Shown: positions 23,805-33,300 of the stretch, piece after piece | How positions within the stretch are numbered: the stretch's first letter is position 1 | Layout of the letters: the number at the start of each line of letters is the position of its first letter | Assembly: GCF_003002955.1 (NCBI RefSeq) | Contig: NZ_PVTJ01000009.1 | Coordinates: 179,738 to 243,737 of the forward strand | DNA: 64,000 nucleotides | Origin: Glycomyces artemisiae | GTDB taxonomy: Bacteria; Actinomycetota; Actinomycetes; Mycobacteriales; Micromonosporaceae | Reading direction: 5' to 3' | Position numbers and translations under genes: made by a program | Notes under the pieces: model-generated | The model's input: only the letters and a program-made list of their open reading frames with translations | What the model was told of the DNA's origin: nothing | Database searches by the model: none

Positions 23805-25760
23805 GTGACGCTGTTCTACCAGGCAGTGCTCCGCGACGGCGGGCAACGGCTCGGGCCCCGGCTGCGGCGGTGCTTCGCCGCGTGGGCGCGCGTCGAGGAC
23901 GACGGGTCGCCGCTGCTGGAGCACTCCCGCGGCCGCACCCGCGCCACGTTGGCGGACACGGAGGTCTGCGGCCGATACGCCCTCGACGTGCCGACCGGCG
24001 CCGGGCGCCTGCGCACCACCGCCACCTGGGCCGCCGGGCGCCGGCCCGAGCGCTCCTGGGTCCTCGTCACCGTCGAGGGCGACCTGTCGCCCACGGCCGA
24101 ACCCGTCCGCGCCCCCGGCTTCATGCCCGCGTACCTCGCCACGGGCCGGGCCACCGACGGGGCCGTCCCGGTCGAGGCGGGCGCGCACCTCGTCGGCCCC
24201 GAGGAGGTCAAGGACCTCACCCTGCGGCTGGCGAACCGGAACCGGGCCGTGCCGCTCATCGTCCTCACCGTCGACCGCACCGACCCCGCCGTCGCCGCGG
24301 CCTGCGCCGACCACCTGGCCGAGGCGCTCGCGGGCGTCGCGTCCGTGGCGCGCCTCTACGACACGAAGACCCAGGAGGACCTGAACGCCTGGCTCGGCCC
24401 CGACCTGAGCGTCTTCGGCGGCGGCCTCCGCACCTACCTGCCGGGCGTGCGGCCCGGCGAGGAGTCGTACGCGATGCGCCACCAGCCGCGCGGCGGCAAC
24501 GCGATCCGCCAGCACGGCACCGCCGCGCTCGACGTGGTCGTCACCGGCGTCGTCGAGCTGTCGGCGCACCGCCAGGTCCCCACCGACGTCCGCCAGGCCG
24601 AACCGCGGGTCGCCCGGGTCTTGTCCGGCGTGCTCGACCCCGCCGACCTGCACGCGGCCCCGCCGAGTCCCGCGGCCATCGCCGTCCCGCGCCCGCCGAA
24701 GATCCCCAAGCAGGCCGCGCCGAAGGACCCCGGATCGGACCCGGAACCGCCCGCGCCCGAACCCGTCGAAGCAGCGGCTCCGGCCCCCGATCCTCCCGTC
24801 CCCGACGGCGCCTCAGCAAACGACGATGCCCCAGCGAACGACGACGCCCCCGCCAACGACGGCGGCCTCGCGGCCGCCATCGCCGCGCGGCTCGCCGACC
24901 ACCTCGACGACGCCGTCCTCGAAGCGCTCGTCGACATGGCCCGCGGCGGCGACTCCGAGACCACCGCGCTCATCAAGACCATGTCCGCGCACCTCCAGGC
25001 CCTCACCCGCGCCGTCGAGACCACCGGCCTGCTCGGGCGGCACGGGAGCGGCGACGAGCTCGAACGGCTCCGCCGCGAATACGACCGGCTGGAGATGGAC
25101 TACGTCGAACTCCAAGAGCACGAACGCAAAGCGCAGGACCGCATCCGCTGGCTCGAAGGCCGCCTCGCCGAGCACGCCGACCCCGTCTACGGCGTCCAGG
25201 ACGACGGCCCCGAGGGCCCCTGGGACGCCGAGTGCCTCATGGACGTCGTGCAGCGCGCCCGCAAGCGCCTCCACCGCCTCGACCTGCCCGACACGCTCGA
25301 CACCGAGGTCTCGCGCCTCGACGTCACCTACCCGCGGCAGCGGCGCCGCTGGACCGCCCGCGCCTGGGACGCCCTGCGCGCCCTCGACGCCTACGCCGCC
25401 GCTCGCGCCGAGGACCGCTTCACCGGCGGGTTCTACGACTGGTGCTCGCGCCCGCTCCCCGGCGAGCCGCACATCATCCCGACCATGGTGTCCATGAAGG
25501 AGTCCGACTCGGTGTCGGGGAACCCGAAGTTCTACCGGGCCCGGGTCTTCCGCGTCCCGACCGAGCTGGACCCCTCGGGCCGCGTCTACATGCCCGCCCA
25601 CATCAAGCTCCAGCCGATCGGCTCGCCCGCGCCGCGCCTGCACTTCCTCGACGACGCGGGCGGCGCCACCGGGAAGGTCTGGATCGGCTACCTCGGCGAC
25701 CACCTGCCCAACACGCGCACCAACTTAGGCCCGACCCCGCTCAGCGAGGCGCTCCCGTAG
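23805..25760 (+). CDS. Large multidomain protein of unknown function
   Basis: A 651-residue protein I cannot assign. Residues 1-280 form an alpha/beta region including VPLIVLTVDRTDP and a distinctive VFGGGLRTYLPG motif. Residues about 282-350 are a Pro/Ala/Asp linker with tandem APANDD units. About 355-400 is helical, 417-460 a charged coiled coil (RLRREYDRLEMDYVELQEHE), and 480-651 a conserved-looking C-terminal domain with PKFYRARVFRVP and KVWIGYLGDHLPNTRTN. GTG 23805 follows GGAGG by 4 nt; a TAGCAT -10 box lies at 23759-23764. I have seen the C-terminal pattern only in uncharacterised actinobacterial proteins. Modular build and coiled coil recall sensor/effector proteins, but no catalytic motif is evident. 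Confidence 0.7.
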   Translation: MTLFYQAVLRDGGQRLGPRLRRCFAAWARVEDDGSPLLEHSRGRTRATLADTEVCGRYALDVPTGAGRLRTTATWAAGRRPERSWVLVTVEGDLSPTAEPVRAPGFMPAYLATGRATDGAVPVEAGAHLVGPEEVKDLTLRLANRNRAVPLIVLTVDRTDPAVAAACADHLAEALAGVASVARLYDTKTQEDLNAWLGPDLSVFGGGLRTYLPGVRPGEESYAMRHQPRGGNAIRQHGTAALDVVVTGVVELSAHRQVPTDVRQAEPRVARVLSGVLDPADLHAAPPSPAAIAVPRPPKIPKQAAPKDPGSDPEPPAPEPVEAAAPAPDPPVPDGASANDDAPANDDAPANDGGLAAAIAARLADHLDDAVLEALVDMARGGDSETTALIKTMSAHLQALTRAVETTGLLGRHGSGDELERLRREYDRLEMDYVELQEHERKAQDRIRWLEGRLAEHADPVYGVQDDGPEGPWDAECLMDVVQRARKRLHRLDLPDTLDTEVSRLDVTYPRQRRRWTARAWDALRALDAYAAARAEDRFTGGFYDWCSRPLPGEPHIIPTMVSMKESDSVSGNPKFYRARVFRVPTELDPSGRVYMPAHIKLQPIGSPAPRLHFLDDAGGATGKVWIGYLGDHLPNTRTNLGPTPLSEALP

Positions 25761-25788
25761 GCTCGGGGGGAACCCGGGAGGAGCGCCG

Positions 25789-25977
25789 ATGGACTTCATG
25801 AGCCGCAACGCGCGGTGGATCGCCCTGACTGCGGTGCTCGTCGTCATGGCCCCGTTCTTCGCGTGGGGCCTCAACGCCCTGTTCGCGGTGGACACCTTCC
25901 TCGTGGCCGTGATCCTGCTCGTCGTCATCGTGGTCGCCGTCGTCCTCCTGGCCCGGTCGCAGAACGACGAGGAGTAG
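25789..25977 (+). CDS. Small two-helix membrane protein
   Basis: A 62-residue protein of two hydrophobic helices (about residues 10-30 and 34-54) and an acidic tail. ATG 25789 follows GGGAGGAG. It starts 28 bp after the large unknown protein and ends 2 bp before the methyltransferase, so the three may form an operon. Function unknown. Confidence 0.72.
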   Translation: MDFMSRNARWIALTAVLVVMAPFFAWGLNALFAVDTFLVAVILLVVIVVAVVLLARSQNDEE

Positions 25978-25979
25978 AC

Positions 25980-26618
25980 ATGGCACGAAGGAGCCACCGC
26001 CTCTTCGCCCGCTGGTACCCCAAGGCCGCCGAGTCCATCGAGGACCGCGGACTCGGCGCGCAGCGGGCGCGGCTCCTGGCAGGACTGAGCGGACGCGTGC
26101 TGGAGGTCGGCTGCGGCCACGGCGCGAACTTCACGCACTACCCCGAGGCCGTGACCGACCTGGTCGCGGTCGAACCCGAAGAGGCCCTGCGGGACCTCGC
26201 CGCCGCCCGCGCCGAGGAGCTGGGCCGCAAGGCCGTCGTGCTCGAAGGGCAGGCTGAGAAGCTCTCGTTCGAGAACGACTCGTTCGACGCCGTCGTCGCG
26301 ACCCTGGTGCTGTGCTCAGTGGAGGACCAGGGCCGGGCGCTCGCCGAGATCCACCGCGTCCTCAAACCCGGCGGCCGCCTCGTGCTCCTGGAGCACGTCG
26401 CCTCCGCCAACCGCAACATCCGCGCGCTCGAATACCTCTTCGACGTGGTGTTCTGGTCGCACGTGTTCGGCGGCTGCCACACCTCCCGCGACACGGGCGC
26501 GAACCTCGCCGCCGCCGGGTTCGACACGTCCGGCCTCGAACCCCAGCGGCTCCCGTTCCTGCCCTACCCCCTCAAGGTCAGCCCCCACCTCGCGGGCGAG
26601 GCCCGCAAACCCGCTTAG
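25980..26618 (+). CDS. Class I SAM-dependent methyltransferase
   Basis: The 212-residue Rossmann-fold protein has motif I VLEVGCGHGANF (residues 39-50), an acidic cofactor residue in VAVEPEE, motif II SFDAVVATLVLCSV and motif III LKPGGRLVLLEHV. It most resembles the thiopurine/phospholipid methyltransferase-like group acting on small lipophilic substrates (for example the membrane-proximal FWSHVFGGCHTSRDT segment). ATG 25980 is 2 bp after the small membrane protein gene, whose end supplies its GAGGAG ribosome site. Substrate unknown. Confidence 0.87.
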   Translation: MARRSHRLFARWYPKAAESIEDRGLGAQRARLLAGLSGRVLEVGCGHGANFTHYPEAVTDLVAVEPEEALRDLAAARAEELGRKAVVLEGQAEKLSFENDSFDAVVATLVLCSVEDQGRALAEIHRVLKPGGRLVLLEHVASANRNIRALEYLFDVVFWSHVFGGCHTSRDTGANLAAAGFDTSGLEPQRLPFLPYPLKVSPHLAGEARKPA

Positions 26619-26627
26619 CGCCGCGAC

Positions 26628-26653
26628 CGGCCCCGCCTCGCGAGGCGGGGCCG
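26628..26653. terminator. Bidirectional terminator (26-bp perfect palindrome)
   Basis: Arms 26628-26640 and 26641-26653 are perfectly complementary; it separates the convergent methyltransferase and prenyltransferase-fold genes. Confidence 0.8.
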
Positions 26654-26655
26654 TC

Positions 26656-27534
26656 TCACTGCTCGATGCGCCCGTACGCCTTCAGGGTCTTCAGCCGCGC
26701 GAGCGTCAGGTACCCGCCCCACTCGTGGACCACCACGGGCGTCCACATCGTGAAGTTCGGGGCCCAGCCGCCGTCTTCGCCCTGGTCCTCGACGATCCGG
26801 TCCAGGTGGAGGTCGATCTCCTCGTCGCTGAACAGCCGCCGCGCCATCAGGTCGGGCCGCGGGGCGAGGTCGACGGGGGAGTGGACGTGCCCGGGCGCGT
26901 CAGGGTCGAGCGCGGCGCTGCCGCGCAGCGGGCCGCGCAGGCGCTGGAACTCGGCTTCGGCGCGGTCGCGGTCGGGGACGCGTTCGAGGAAGTTCAGGAT
27001 GCACAGCGCGTCGTAAGCGCCGATCTCGCCGGCCTCGGCGATCGCGTTCCAGCAGTACTCGGTCGCGGGCCCGAGCCACGGGTGGTCGACGCCGAACGCG
27101 TGGAGCAGCCCGGCGAGGGGCGCGGTCGGGTTGAGCGCGGCCGGGGGCTTCTCGCCCTGCGGCTGCCACCAGGGCCCGCGCGGGTCGTCGAGGACGCTCG
27201 GGAGGACCCACGGCACCCCGCCCTCCTCAGTGGAATGTTCGGCGAGCCAGTCGCAGGCGCGCAGGAGCAGCGGCTCGTCGGACGCCGCGATCCCTTCGAG
27301 CATCCCGAAGGCGATCTCCGCGCCCTGCGGCTGCCCGCCCGCCCCGCGAAGGTCGGGCTCGATCGCGTGGCCGAAGCCGCCGTCGAGGTTCTGGTAGGCG
27401 GCGACGGCGTTGCGCACCAGCTCGCCCGGCGCGCCGCGGAACGCGTGCGCGAACCGGAGCCGGTCGACGAGTCTGGCGTGCAGTTCCAGGTACCGCTCGG
27501 CGGCGGCGAACGCGTCAGGGTCGAGGGTCTTCAT
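26656..27534 (-). CDS. Prenyltransferase/squalene-oxidase-repeat fold protein
   Basis: The 292-residue protein has repeats of the QxxDGGFG type that mark the alpha/alpha toroid of terpene cyclases and prenyltransferase beta subunits: YQNLDGGFGHAIEPDL near residue 50 and VEDQGEDGGWAPNF near residue 250. No DXDD cyclase motif or zinc ligands of a prenyltransferase are visible, so it is probably not an active enzyme of either type. ATG 27534 follows GAAGGGG. It lies 55 bp downstream of the macrodomain gene on the same strand. Confidence 0.7.
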   Translation of the reverse strand: MKTLDPDAFAAAERYLELHARLVDRLRFAHAFRGAPGELVRNAVAAYQNLDGGFGHAIEPDLRGAGGQPQGAEIAFGMLEGIAASDEPLLLRACDWLAEHSTEEGGVPWVLPSVLDDPRGPWWQPQGEKPPAALNPTAPLAGLLHAFGVDHPWLGPATEYCWNAIAEAGEIGAYDALCILNFLERVPDRDRAEAEFQRLRGPLRGSAALDPDAPGHVHSPVDLAPRPDLMARRLFSDEEIDLHLDRIVEDQGEDGGWAPNFTMWTPVVVHEWGGYLTLARLKTLKAYGRIEQ

Positions 27535-27589
27535 GCGGTCCCCTTCGGTCGGTGGCGGGCGTCCGACGGTACCGCCGGGGTACGACAGC

Positions 27590-28096
27590 TCAGCCCATGG
27601 CCCGCTCGAAGGCCGCGTAGACCTCGTCGTTGAACAGGACGAACCTCACGTCGTCCACCCGGGTGTCCGTCTCGCGCACGGTCGCCACGGCGATCCGCGC
27701 GGCCGACTCGGCGGGCCAGCCGTATACCCCCGCTGAGACCGCGGGAAACGCGACCGACGCCGCCCCCAGCTCGTCGGCGACCCGCAGCGACTCCCGGTAG
27801 CACGAGGCCAGGAGCGCACTGCGGTCCTCGGACTCGGAGTAGACGGGGCCGACCGTGTGGATCACCCAGCGGGCGTTGAGGTTCCCGGCGGTCGTCGCCA
27901 CGGCCTGCCCGGTCGGCAGGCCCCGCCCGTACCGCGACGCCCGCAGGTCCCGGCACTCGTCCAGGATCGCGGGGCCGCCCGCCCGGTGGATCGCGCCGTC
28001 GACCCCGCCGCCGCCCATGAGGGACGAGTTCGCGGCGTTGACGATCGCGTCGACGGCCTGCTTCGTGATGTCGCCTCTGAGGATCGAGATGCCCAT
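27590..28096 (-). CDS. Macrodomain protein (O-acetyl-ADP-ribose deacetylase type)
   Basis: The 168-residue protein is essentially one macrodomain. ISILRGDITKQAVDAIVNAANSSLMG gives the adenine/ribose-binding start (split here to positions 3-28), GGGGVDGAIHRAGG forms the first phosphate loop with the catalytic aspartate, and FPAVSAGVYGWP the second. Such proteins hydrolyse O-acetyl-ADP-ribose or remove ADP-ribose from proteins. Start ATG 28096 agrees with the usual family start. Divergent from the PfkB kinase gene. Confidence 0.92.
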   Translation of the reverse strand: MGISILRGDITKQAVDAIVNAANSSLMGGGGVDGAIHRAGGPAILDECRDLRASRYGRGLPTGQAVATTAGNLNARWVIHTVGPVYSESEDRSALLASCYRESLRVADELGAASVAFPAVSAGVYGWPAESAARIAVATVRETDTRVDDVRFVLFNDEVYAAFERAMG

Positions 28097-28165
28097 GCCC
28101 GCATTCAAGCACGGATCGGCCCGCGGTTCCCGGTAGCGTTGCACCGAAGCGAATCGGAGGTCCGC

Positions 28166-29110
28166 ATGATCGTCACGGTCACCGCCAACCCCAGCCTCGA
28201 CCGCACCATCGCGGTCGACCGGCTCCTGCGCGGCGAGATCCACCGGGCCACCGGCGACCGCGTGGACCCGGGGGGCAAGGGCGTCAACGTCTCCCGCGCG
28301 CTGGTCGCCAACGGCCACCGCACCTGCGCGGTCCTCACCACCGGCGGCCACGCCGGGGCCGAACTGCTCGACCTGCTCAGCGAGGCCGGCGTCGCCGTCG
28401 AGGAGGTGCCCGTCTCCCAGGCGATCCGCTCCAACCTCGCCATCGCCGAGGCCGACGGCACGGTCACCAAGCTCAACGAGACCGGCCCCGTGATGCGGCC
28501 CACCGAGATCGAAGAACTCCTCATCGCCGCCATCACACCCACACTGGACCGCAGCGCCTCCTGGATCGCCGGGTGCGGGAGCCTCCCGCCCGGCGTCGAC
28601 GCCGACTTCTACGCCGTGCTCGTCGAGCGCACCCGCGACGCGGGCGCCCGCGCCGCCGTCGACACCTCCGGCCCGGCCCTCGCCGCGAGCCTGCGCGCCC
28701 GGCCCGACCTCGTCAAACCCAACCGCGAGGAGCTCGCCGAAGCCGCCGGGGCGGCCGTCGCGACCCTCGGCGACGCCGTCGACGCCGCACAGGCCCTGCG
28801 CGCCGCGGGCGCCGGAGCGGTCCTCGCCAGCCTCGGCCCCGACGGTGCGATCCTGGTGGACGGCACCGGGGTCCACCACGCCCACGTCCCGCGCCCGCGG
28901 CCCCTCGTCAGCGCCGTCGGCGCCGGGGACGCCACCCTCGCGGGCTTCCTCGCCCACGGCGGCTCCGGCCCCGAGGCGCTCGCCGCGGCCGTCGCCTGGG
29001 GCGCCGCCACCGTCGCCCTCCCCGGCAGCGTCATGCCCGGCCCCGGCGACATCGACCTCGGCATCGTGGAGCTCACCGCGACTCCCGAGACGGACTGGGT
29101 TCTCCGGTAG
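28166..29110 (+). CDS. 1-phosphofructokinase family hexose kinase (PfkB fold)
   Basis: The 314-residue ribokinase-fold protein has the FruK/PfkB N-terminus VTANPSLDRT, the sugar-binding PGGKGVNVSRAL loop (residues 33-44) and the C-terminal anion-hole motif VGAGDATLAGFLAHG with the catalytic Asp. Relatives phosphorylate fructose-1-phosphate or tagatose-6-phosphate. There is no PTS gene nearby, so fructose-1-phosphate supply is not evident and another sugar phosphate is possible. ATG 28166 follows TCGGAGG. Confidence 0.88.
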   Translation: MIVTVTANPSLDRTIAVDRLLRGEIHRATGDRVDPGGKGVNVSRALVANGHRTCAVLTTGGHAGAELLDLLSEAGVAVEEVPVSQAIRSNLAIAEADGTVTKLNETGPVMRPTEIEELLIAAITPTLDRSASWIAGCGSLPPGVDADFYAVLVERTRDAGARAAVDTSGPALAASLRARPDLVKPNREELAEAAGAAVATLGDAVDAAQALRAAGAGAVLASLGPDGAILVDGTGVHHAHVPRPRPLVSAVGAGDATLAGFLAHGGSGPEALAAAVAWGAATVALPGSVMPGPGDIDLGIVELTATPETDWVLR

Positions 29111-29170
29111 AGCAGTGTCCTGCGGTAAACCGGTGGCGCACCGCGCGCCCGCGATGGTTCGATCACCGGT

Positions 29171-30031
29171 ATGACGATCCGACTCGATACACCCGAGGAC
29201 GCCGCCCCCGTCCTCGCCGCCCTCCGCGACTGGCAGCGCGAGGGCCTCCCTGTCCAGCTCCACCCCGGCGACGTCGGCTGGTACTTCCGCTTCGGCGCCG
29301 ACGAGACCGCCGCCGCCCTGCGCACCTGGAGCCGCGGCGGGACGATCCTCGCCGTCGCCCTCCTCGACGGCCCCGGCCTCGCCCGCCTCGCGACCGATCC
29401 CGAAGCGCGCCGAGACGACGAACTCGCCGCGCGGCTCGCCGACGACCTCACCGACCCCGCCCGCGGCGTCCTCCCCGAGGGCGGCGCCGACGTCGAGGCC
29501 CCCGCCGACGCGCTCCTGCGCGACGTCCTCGCCTCCCGCGGCTGGATCCCCGGCGAGGCGTGGACCCCGCTCCACCGCAGTCTCACCGAGCCCGTCGCGG
29601 ACCCCGGCATCCGCGTCGAGACCGTCGGCACCCGCACCGCCGACGCCTACGCGGCCATCGTGCGCGCCTCCTTCAAGGGCTCCAGGTTCAACGCGGACCG
29701 CTGGCGCGCCCTCGCCTCCCAGGCCGGCTACGCCGACGCCCGCAGCCTGCTCGCCTACGACGCGGGCCTGCCCGCCGCGGCGATCACCGTGTGGTCCGCC
29801 GGGCCCGGTCGGCCCGGCCTCGTCGAACCCCTCGGCGTCGCCCCCGCCCACCGCGGCAAGGGCCTCGGCCGCGCGATCACGGCCGCGGGGGCCGCCGCCC
29901 TCCGCGACCTCGGCGCCTCCAGCGTCGAGGTGGTCACCCCCTCCGACCTCCCCGGCGCCGTCGCCACCTACCGGTCCGCGGGCTTCGCGCCCGGCGCCGA
30001 GCGCCGCGACCTGAGCCGCCCCGCCGAGTGA
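29171..30031 (+). CDS. GNAT-family N-acetyltransferase, two-domain
   Basis: The 286-residue protein has a degenerate N-terminal half (residues 1-140) and a C-terminal GNAT domain with the acetyl-CoA pyrophosphate loop VAPAHRGKGLGRAI and the following VTPSDLPGAVATYRSAGF strand-helix pair. Two-domain GNATs often acetylate small molecules. Start ATG 29171; no clear ribosome site. Substrate unknown; the next gene starts 33 bp downstream. Confidence 0.85.
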   Translation: MTIRLDTPEDAAPVLAALRDWQREGLPVQLHPGDVGWYFRFGADETAAALRTWSRGGTILAVALLDGPGLARLATDPEARRDDELAARLADDLTDPARGVLPEGGADVEAPADALLRDVLASRGWIPGEAWTPLHRSLTEPVADPGIRVETVGTRTADAYAAIVRASFKGSRFNADRWRALASQAGYADARSLLAYDAGLPAAAITVWSAGPGRPGLVEPLGVAPAHRGKGLGRAITAAGAAALRDLGASSVEVVTPSDLPGAVATYRSAGFAPGAERRDLSRPAE

Positions 30032-30064
30032 CACAATGTGCGCCCTGAGGAAGGAGCACACCGC

Positions 30065-30310
30065 ATGGCCCAACCGCGCGACTACATCACGATGCAGGCG
30101 CTGTCCCGCATCGAGTACAAGCTCGACATGATCATGGCCCACCTGGGCATCCCCCAGTCCGCCCCGCCCGAGGAGCCCTGGCTCGCCCAGGTCCGCTCCG
30201 AGATCCGCTCCGGCCGCAAGATCCAGGCCATCAAGCTGTACCGCGAGCACACCGGCCTTGGCCTCAAGGAGGCCAAGGACGCCGTCGACGGCATGTCCAC
30301 GGGGTACTAG
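30065..30310 (+). CDS. Stand-alone ribosomal L7/L12 C-terminal-like domain protein
   Basis: The 81-residue protein ends in a domain closely resembling the C-terminal domain of bL12: KIQAIKLYREHTGLGLKEA then KDAVD, the surface that recruits translation GTPases. The bL12 N-terminal dimerisation domain and flexible hinge are absent; in their place is a short amphipathic helix (ALSRIEYKLDMIMAHLGI). The true rplL is normally next to rplJ, not here. ATG 30065 follows GAAGGAGC. Role unknown; it may compete for or recruit translation factors. Confidence 0.82.
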   Translation: MAQPRDYITMQALSRIEYKLDMIMAHLGIPQSAPPEEPWLAQVRSEIRSGRKIQAIKLYREHTGLGLKEAKDAVDGMSTGY

Positions 30311-30391
30311 TGCGCGATTCGTGACGGAACGGGAATGTCGCACCGATTGTCTATCCTCGGTGCGGTATTCCCGGCCGAGCGAAGGACGCAG

Positions 30392-33300
30392 ATGACGAAA
30401 CCCCGTGTGCCGCAAGAGGACAAGCTGAAGATCCCGGCCTCCTGGGCCTCACGGGTGATGCCCCGCCGGGGGCGCCCCGCCAAGAAGCCCGTGGAGCTCG
30501 CCGACGCGAAGGTCCGCGCCGACCTTGCCCGCGAGCGCGCCGACCGCGACGGCGGGCTGCGGGCCGCGCTCGACCTCGCGGGGAACGCCCCGTACGCCGC
30601 CGCGGGCCGCGCCCATCTGGACGGCGCCCCCGACCCCCGCGGCGCGGCTGCCGTCGCCGTGCTCCTCACCGAACCCGATCAGCTGTACGGGAGCTCGTGG
30701 CTCCGGCCCGCGTTCGACGCCTGGGTGAGCGACCACGGCCTGCCGTTCGCCGCCGCCGCGGCCGTCGAGTTCCTCGTGGTCAAAGAGCAGACCGAGACCT
30801 ACCTCGACCTGCCGCCGCTGCACCGGCGCGTCCTCGCCGAGACCCCCGCCGGGCGCCTCGAAGTCCTCGACCGCGAGATCGACCACGGCGTCCCCGCCGT
30901 CCGGGCCCTCCTCGCGGCCGCTTCCGACGACGAGTACGCCGCCGCGGTCGCCGCCGTCGCCGCGCACCGCGACACCCCGCCAAGCGCATCGCCGCCATGG
31001 TCCTCCTGCCCGACGAGCCCGCGTGGCTCCTCGAAGCCGGAGCCGACTTCATGCAGTCCCGTGAGCACTCCTACAACGACGACTTCCTGTGGCTCTCCTT
31101 CGCCGACGCCGACCAGATCGCCGCCGTCGGCCTCGCCGACGCCGACGACCCGTGGCTCGGCTACAACGCCCTGCTCACCCTCGTCGCCACCCTCGGCACC
31201 GACGCCCTCCCGGTCCTCACCGGACCCGTCGGCGACGCCTACCCCGACTACCACGGCCGCGGCGACCTCATGCACGCCATCGCGATGCTCCCCAGCGACG
31301 ACGCCGCCGCGCACCTCCTCACCCGCCTCGACCTGCCATCCGCGTTCAAGGCCGCCACGAAGGCCGCCGCCGCCTTCCCGCTGCGCACCCTCCGCACCGC
31401 CGCCCGTCTCGCCGCCGACACCACTGAACCCGCCGAGCTCGCGGCCATCGCCGCCCTGGCCGACCCCGCGCTCCGAGTCCACCTCACCGACGCAGAGCGC
31501 GCCGCCCTCGACCGCCTCGCCGCCGCGACCGGCCGCGTCCCCGACGCCGACGACCTGCCGCCGCTGCTCACCTCCCCGCCCTGGACCCGCAAGCGCCCCA
31601 AGGCGATCGTGATCGACGGCCTCGAACCCCCGGCCGACGCCAGCCTGGTCTGGGCCGACGGCGAACGCGACGCCTGGAACGCCCTCCCCGACCCCGACGA
31701 CCACAACGCGTTCTGGCTCCGCAGCTTCGGTGAACTCCCCGGCCTCGACGCCTACGGCTGGCGCCTGACCCCGTTCCTCGCCTACGGCGACATGGAGCAG
31801 GCCGCCCCCCGCCTCGCCGACTGGCAGGGCACTGAACCGCCCGACCACCCCGGCGACCTCCGGCGCATCCTCGCCCGCTTCGGCGAGCGGGTCCTCGACC
31901 GCGTCCTCCTCCAGGCACCCGGCCCCGAACTCCCCGGCCCGATCCTCAGCCTCACCGCCGCCCGCCTGACCGCCGCGCGGCTCGACACCCCCGACCGGGC
32001 CCACGCGCACCGCTGGCTCGACCGCCACGGCCTCGCCGCCGTCCCCTACCTCGTCCCCGACGCCCTCGGCGCCGACAACGACCTCCGCCGCCGCGCCGCG
32101 GCCGCCCTCACCCACCTCGCCACACGCCACGGCACCGACGCCGTGGTGGCGGCCGCGCCCTACGGACCCGAAGCGGCCCGAGCACTCCGGCCCCTCCTCG
32201 GCGACGACCCCCTCACTCCCAGCGTCAAAGTTCCCAAGCCCGGCGCATGGTTCGTGCCCTCCGCGCTCCCGCAGGTCCTCACCGCAGGCCGCGACCGCGC
32301 GCTCCCGATCGACGCGGTCGGCCACCTCGCCACCGTGCTCGCGCTGGCGACCCCGGACTACCCCTACCCGGGCCTCGCGGTGGTCGCCGAGACCTGCGAC
32401 CGGGAGTCCCTCGCCGCGTTCGGGCTCGCCCTGTTCGAGCAGTGGTGCGCAGCGGGCGCCCCCGCGAAGGACGGCTGGGCGCTCACGCAGCTCGCGCACT
32501 TCCCGAGCGACGCCGCCGCGGTCCGCCTCGCCGAACTGGTGCGCGCATGGCCCGAGGCGAACAAGCACAAGCGGGCCGCCGCGGGCCTGGCCGTGCTCGG
32601 CGCGCTGGGCACCGAGGCCGCGCTCCGGGCGCTCCACGATCTTTCAGAGAAGCTGAAGTTCAAGGGGCTCAAGGACGAAGCGGGCCGCCGGCTCACCGCG
32701 GCCGCCGAGCGACTGGGCCTGCGCCGTGAGCAGCTCGCCGACCGGCTCGTCCCGGACCTGGGGCTCGGCGCGCCGATCGTCCTCGACTACGGCCCCCGCA
32801 CGTTCACCGTGGAGGCCGACGAGCACCTGGCGCTGCGCGTCACCGACGGCACCGGGAAGGTCCTCAAGGCCCTCCCGAAGCCCGGCGCCAAGGACGACGC
32901 CGACGCCGCGGGCGAGGCGTACCGGCGCTACACCGCGCTCAAGAAGGACCTCCGCACCGTTGCAGGGGACCAGGTCCGCCGCCTCGAAGCGGCCATGGTC
33001 GCGGCCCGCACCTGGTCCGTCCCCGAGTTCGAAGCGCTGATCGCGGGCCACCCGCTCAACCGCCGCCTCGCCCGGCGCCTCGTCTGGTGGACCGGGACCG
33101 GCAGCGCCGCAACGGGATTCCGCATCGCCGAGGACGGCAGCTACGCCGACGCCGACGACGCCCGGGTCGCGCTGCCCGCGGACGCCCGGGTCCGCCTCGC
33201 CCACCCGGTCCTCCTGGGGGAGCGCACGGGCGACTGGATCGCACTGTTCGCCGACTACGAGCTCCTCCAGCCGTTCGACCAGCTCGCCCGCCCGGCGCTG

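Noticed and set aside
30960..30990. Programmed -1 frameshifting in the DUF4132 gene.
   Set aside because: No X-XXY-YYZ slippery heptamer in the right phase and the family is not known to use it; a missing C in a C-run is simpler.
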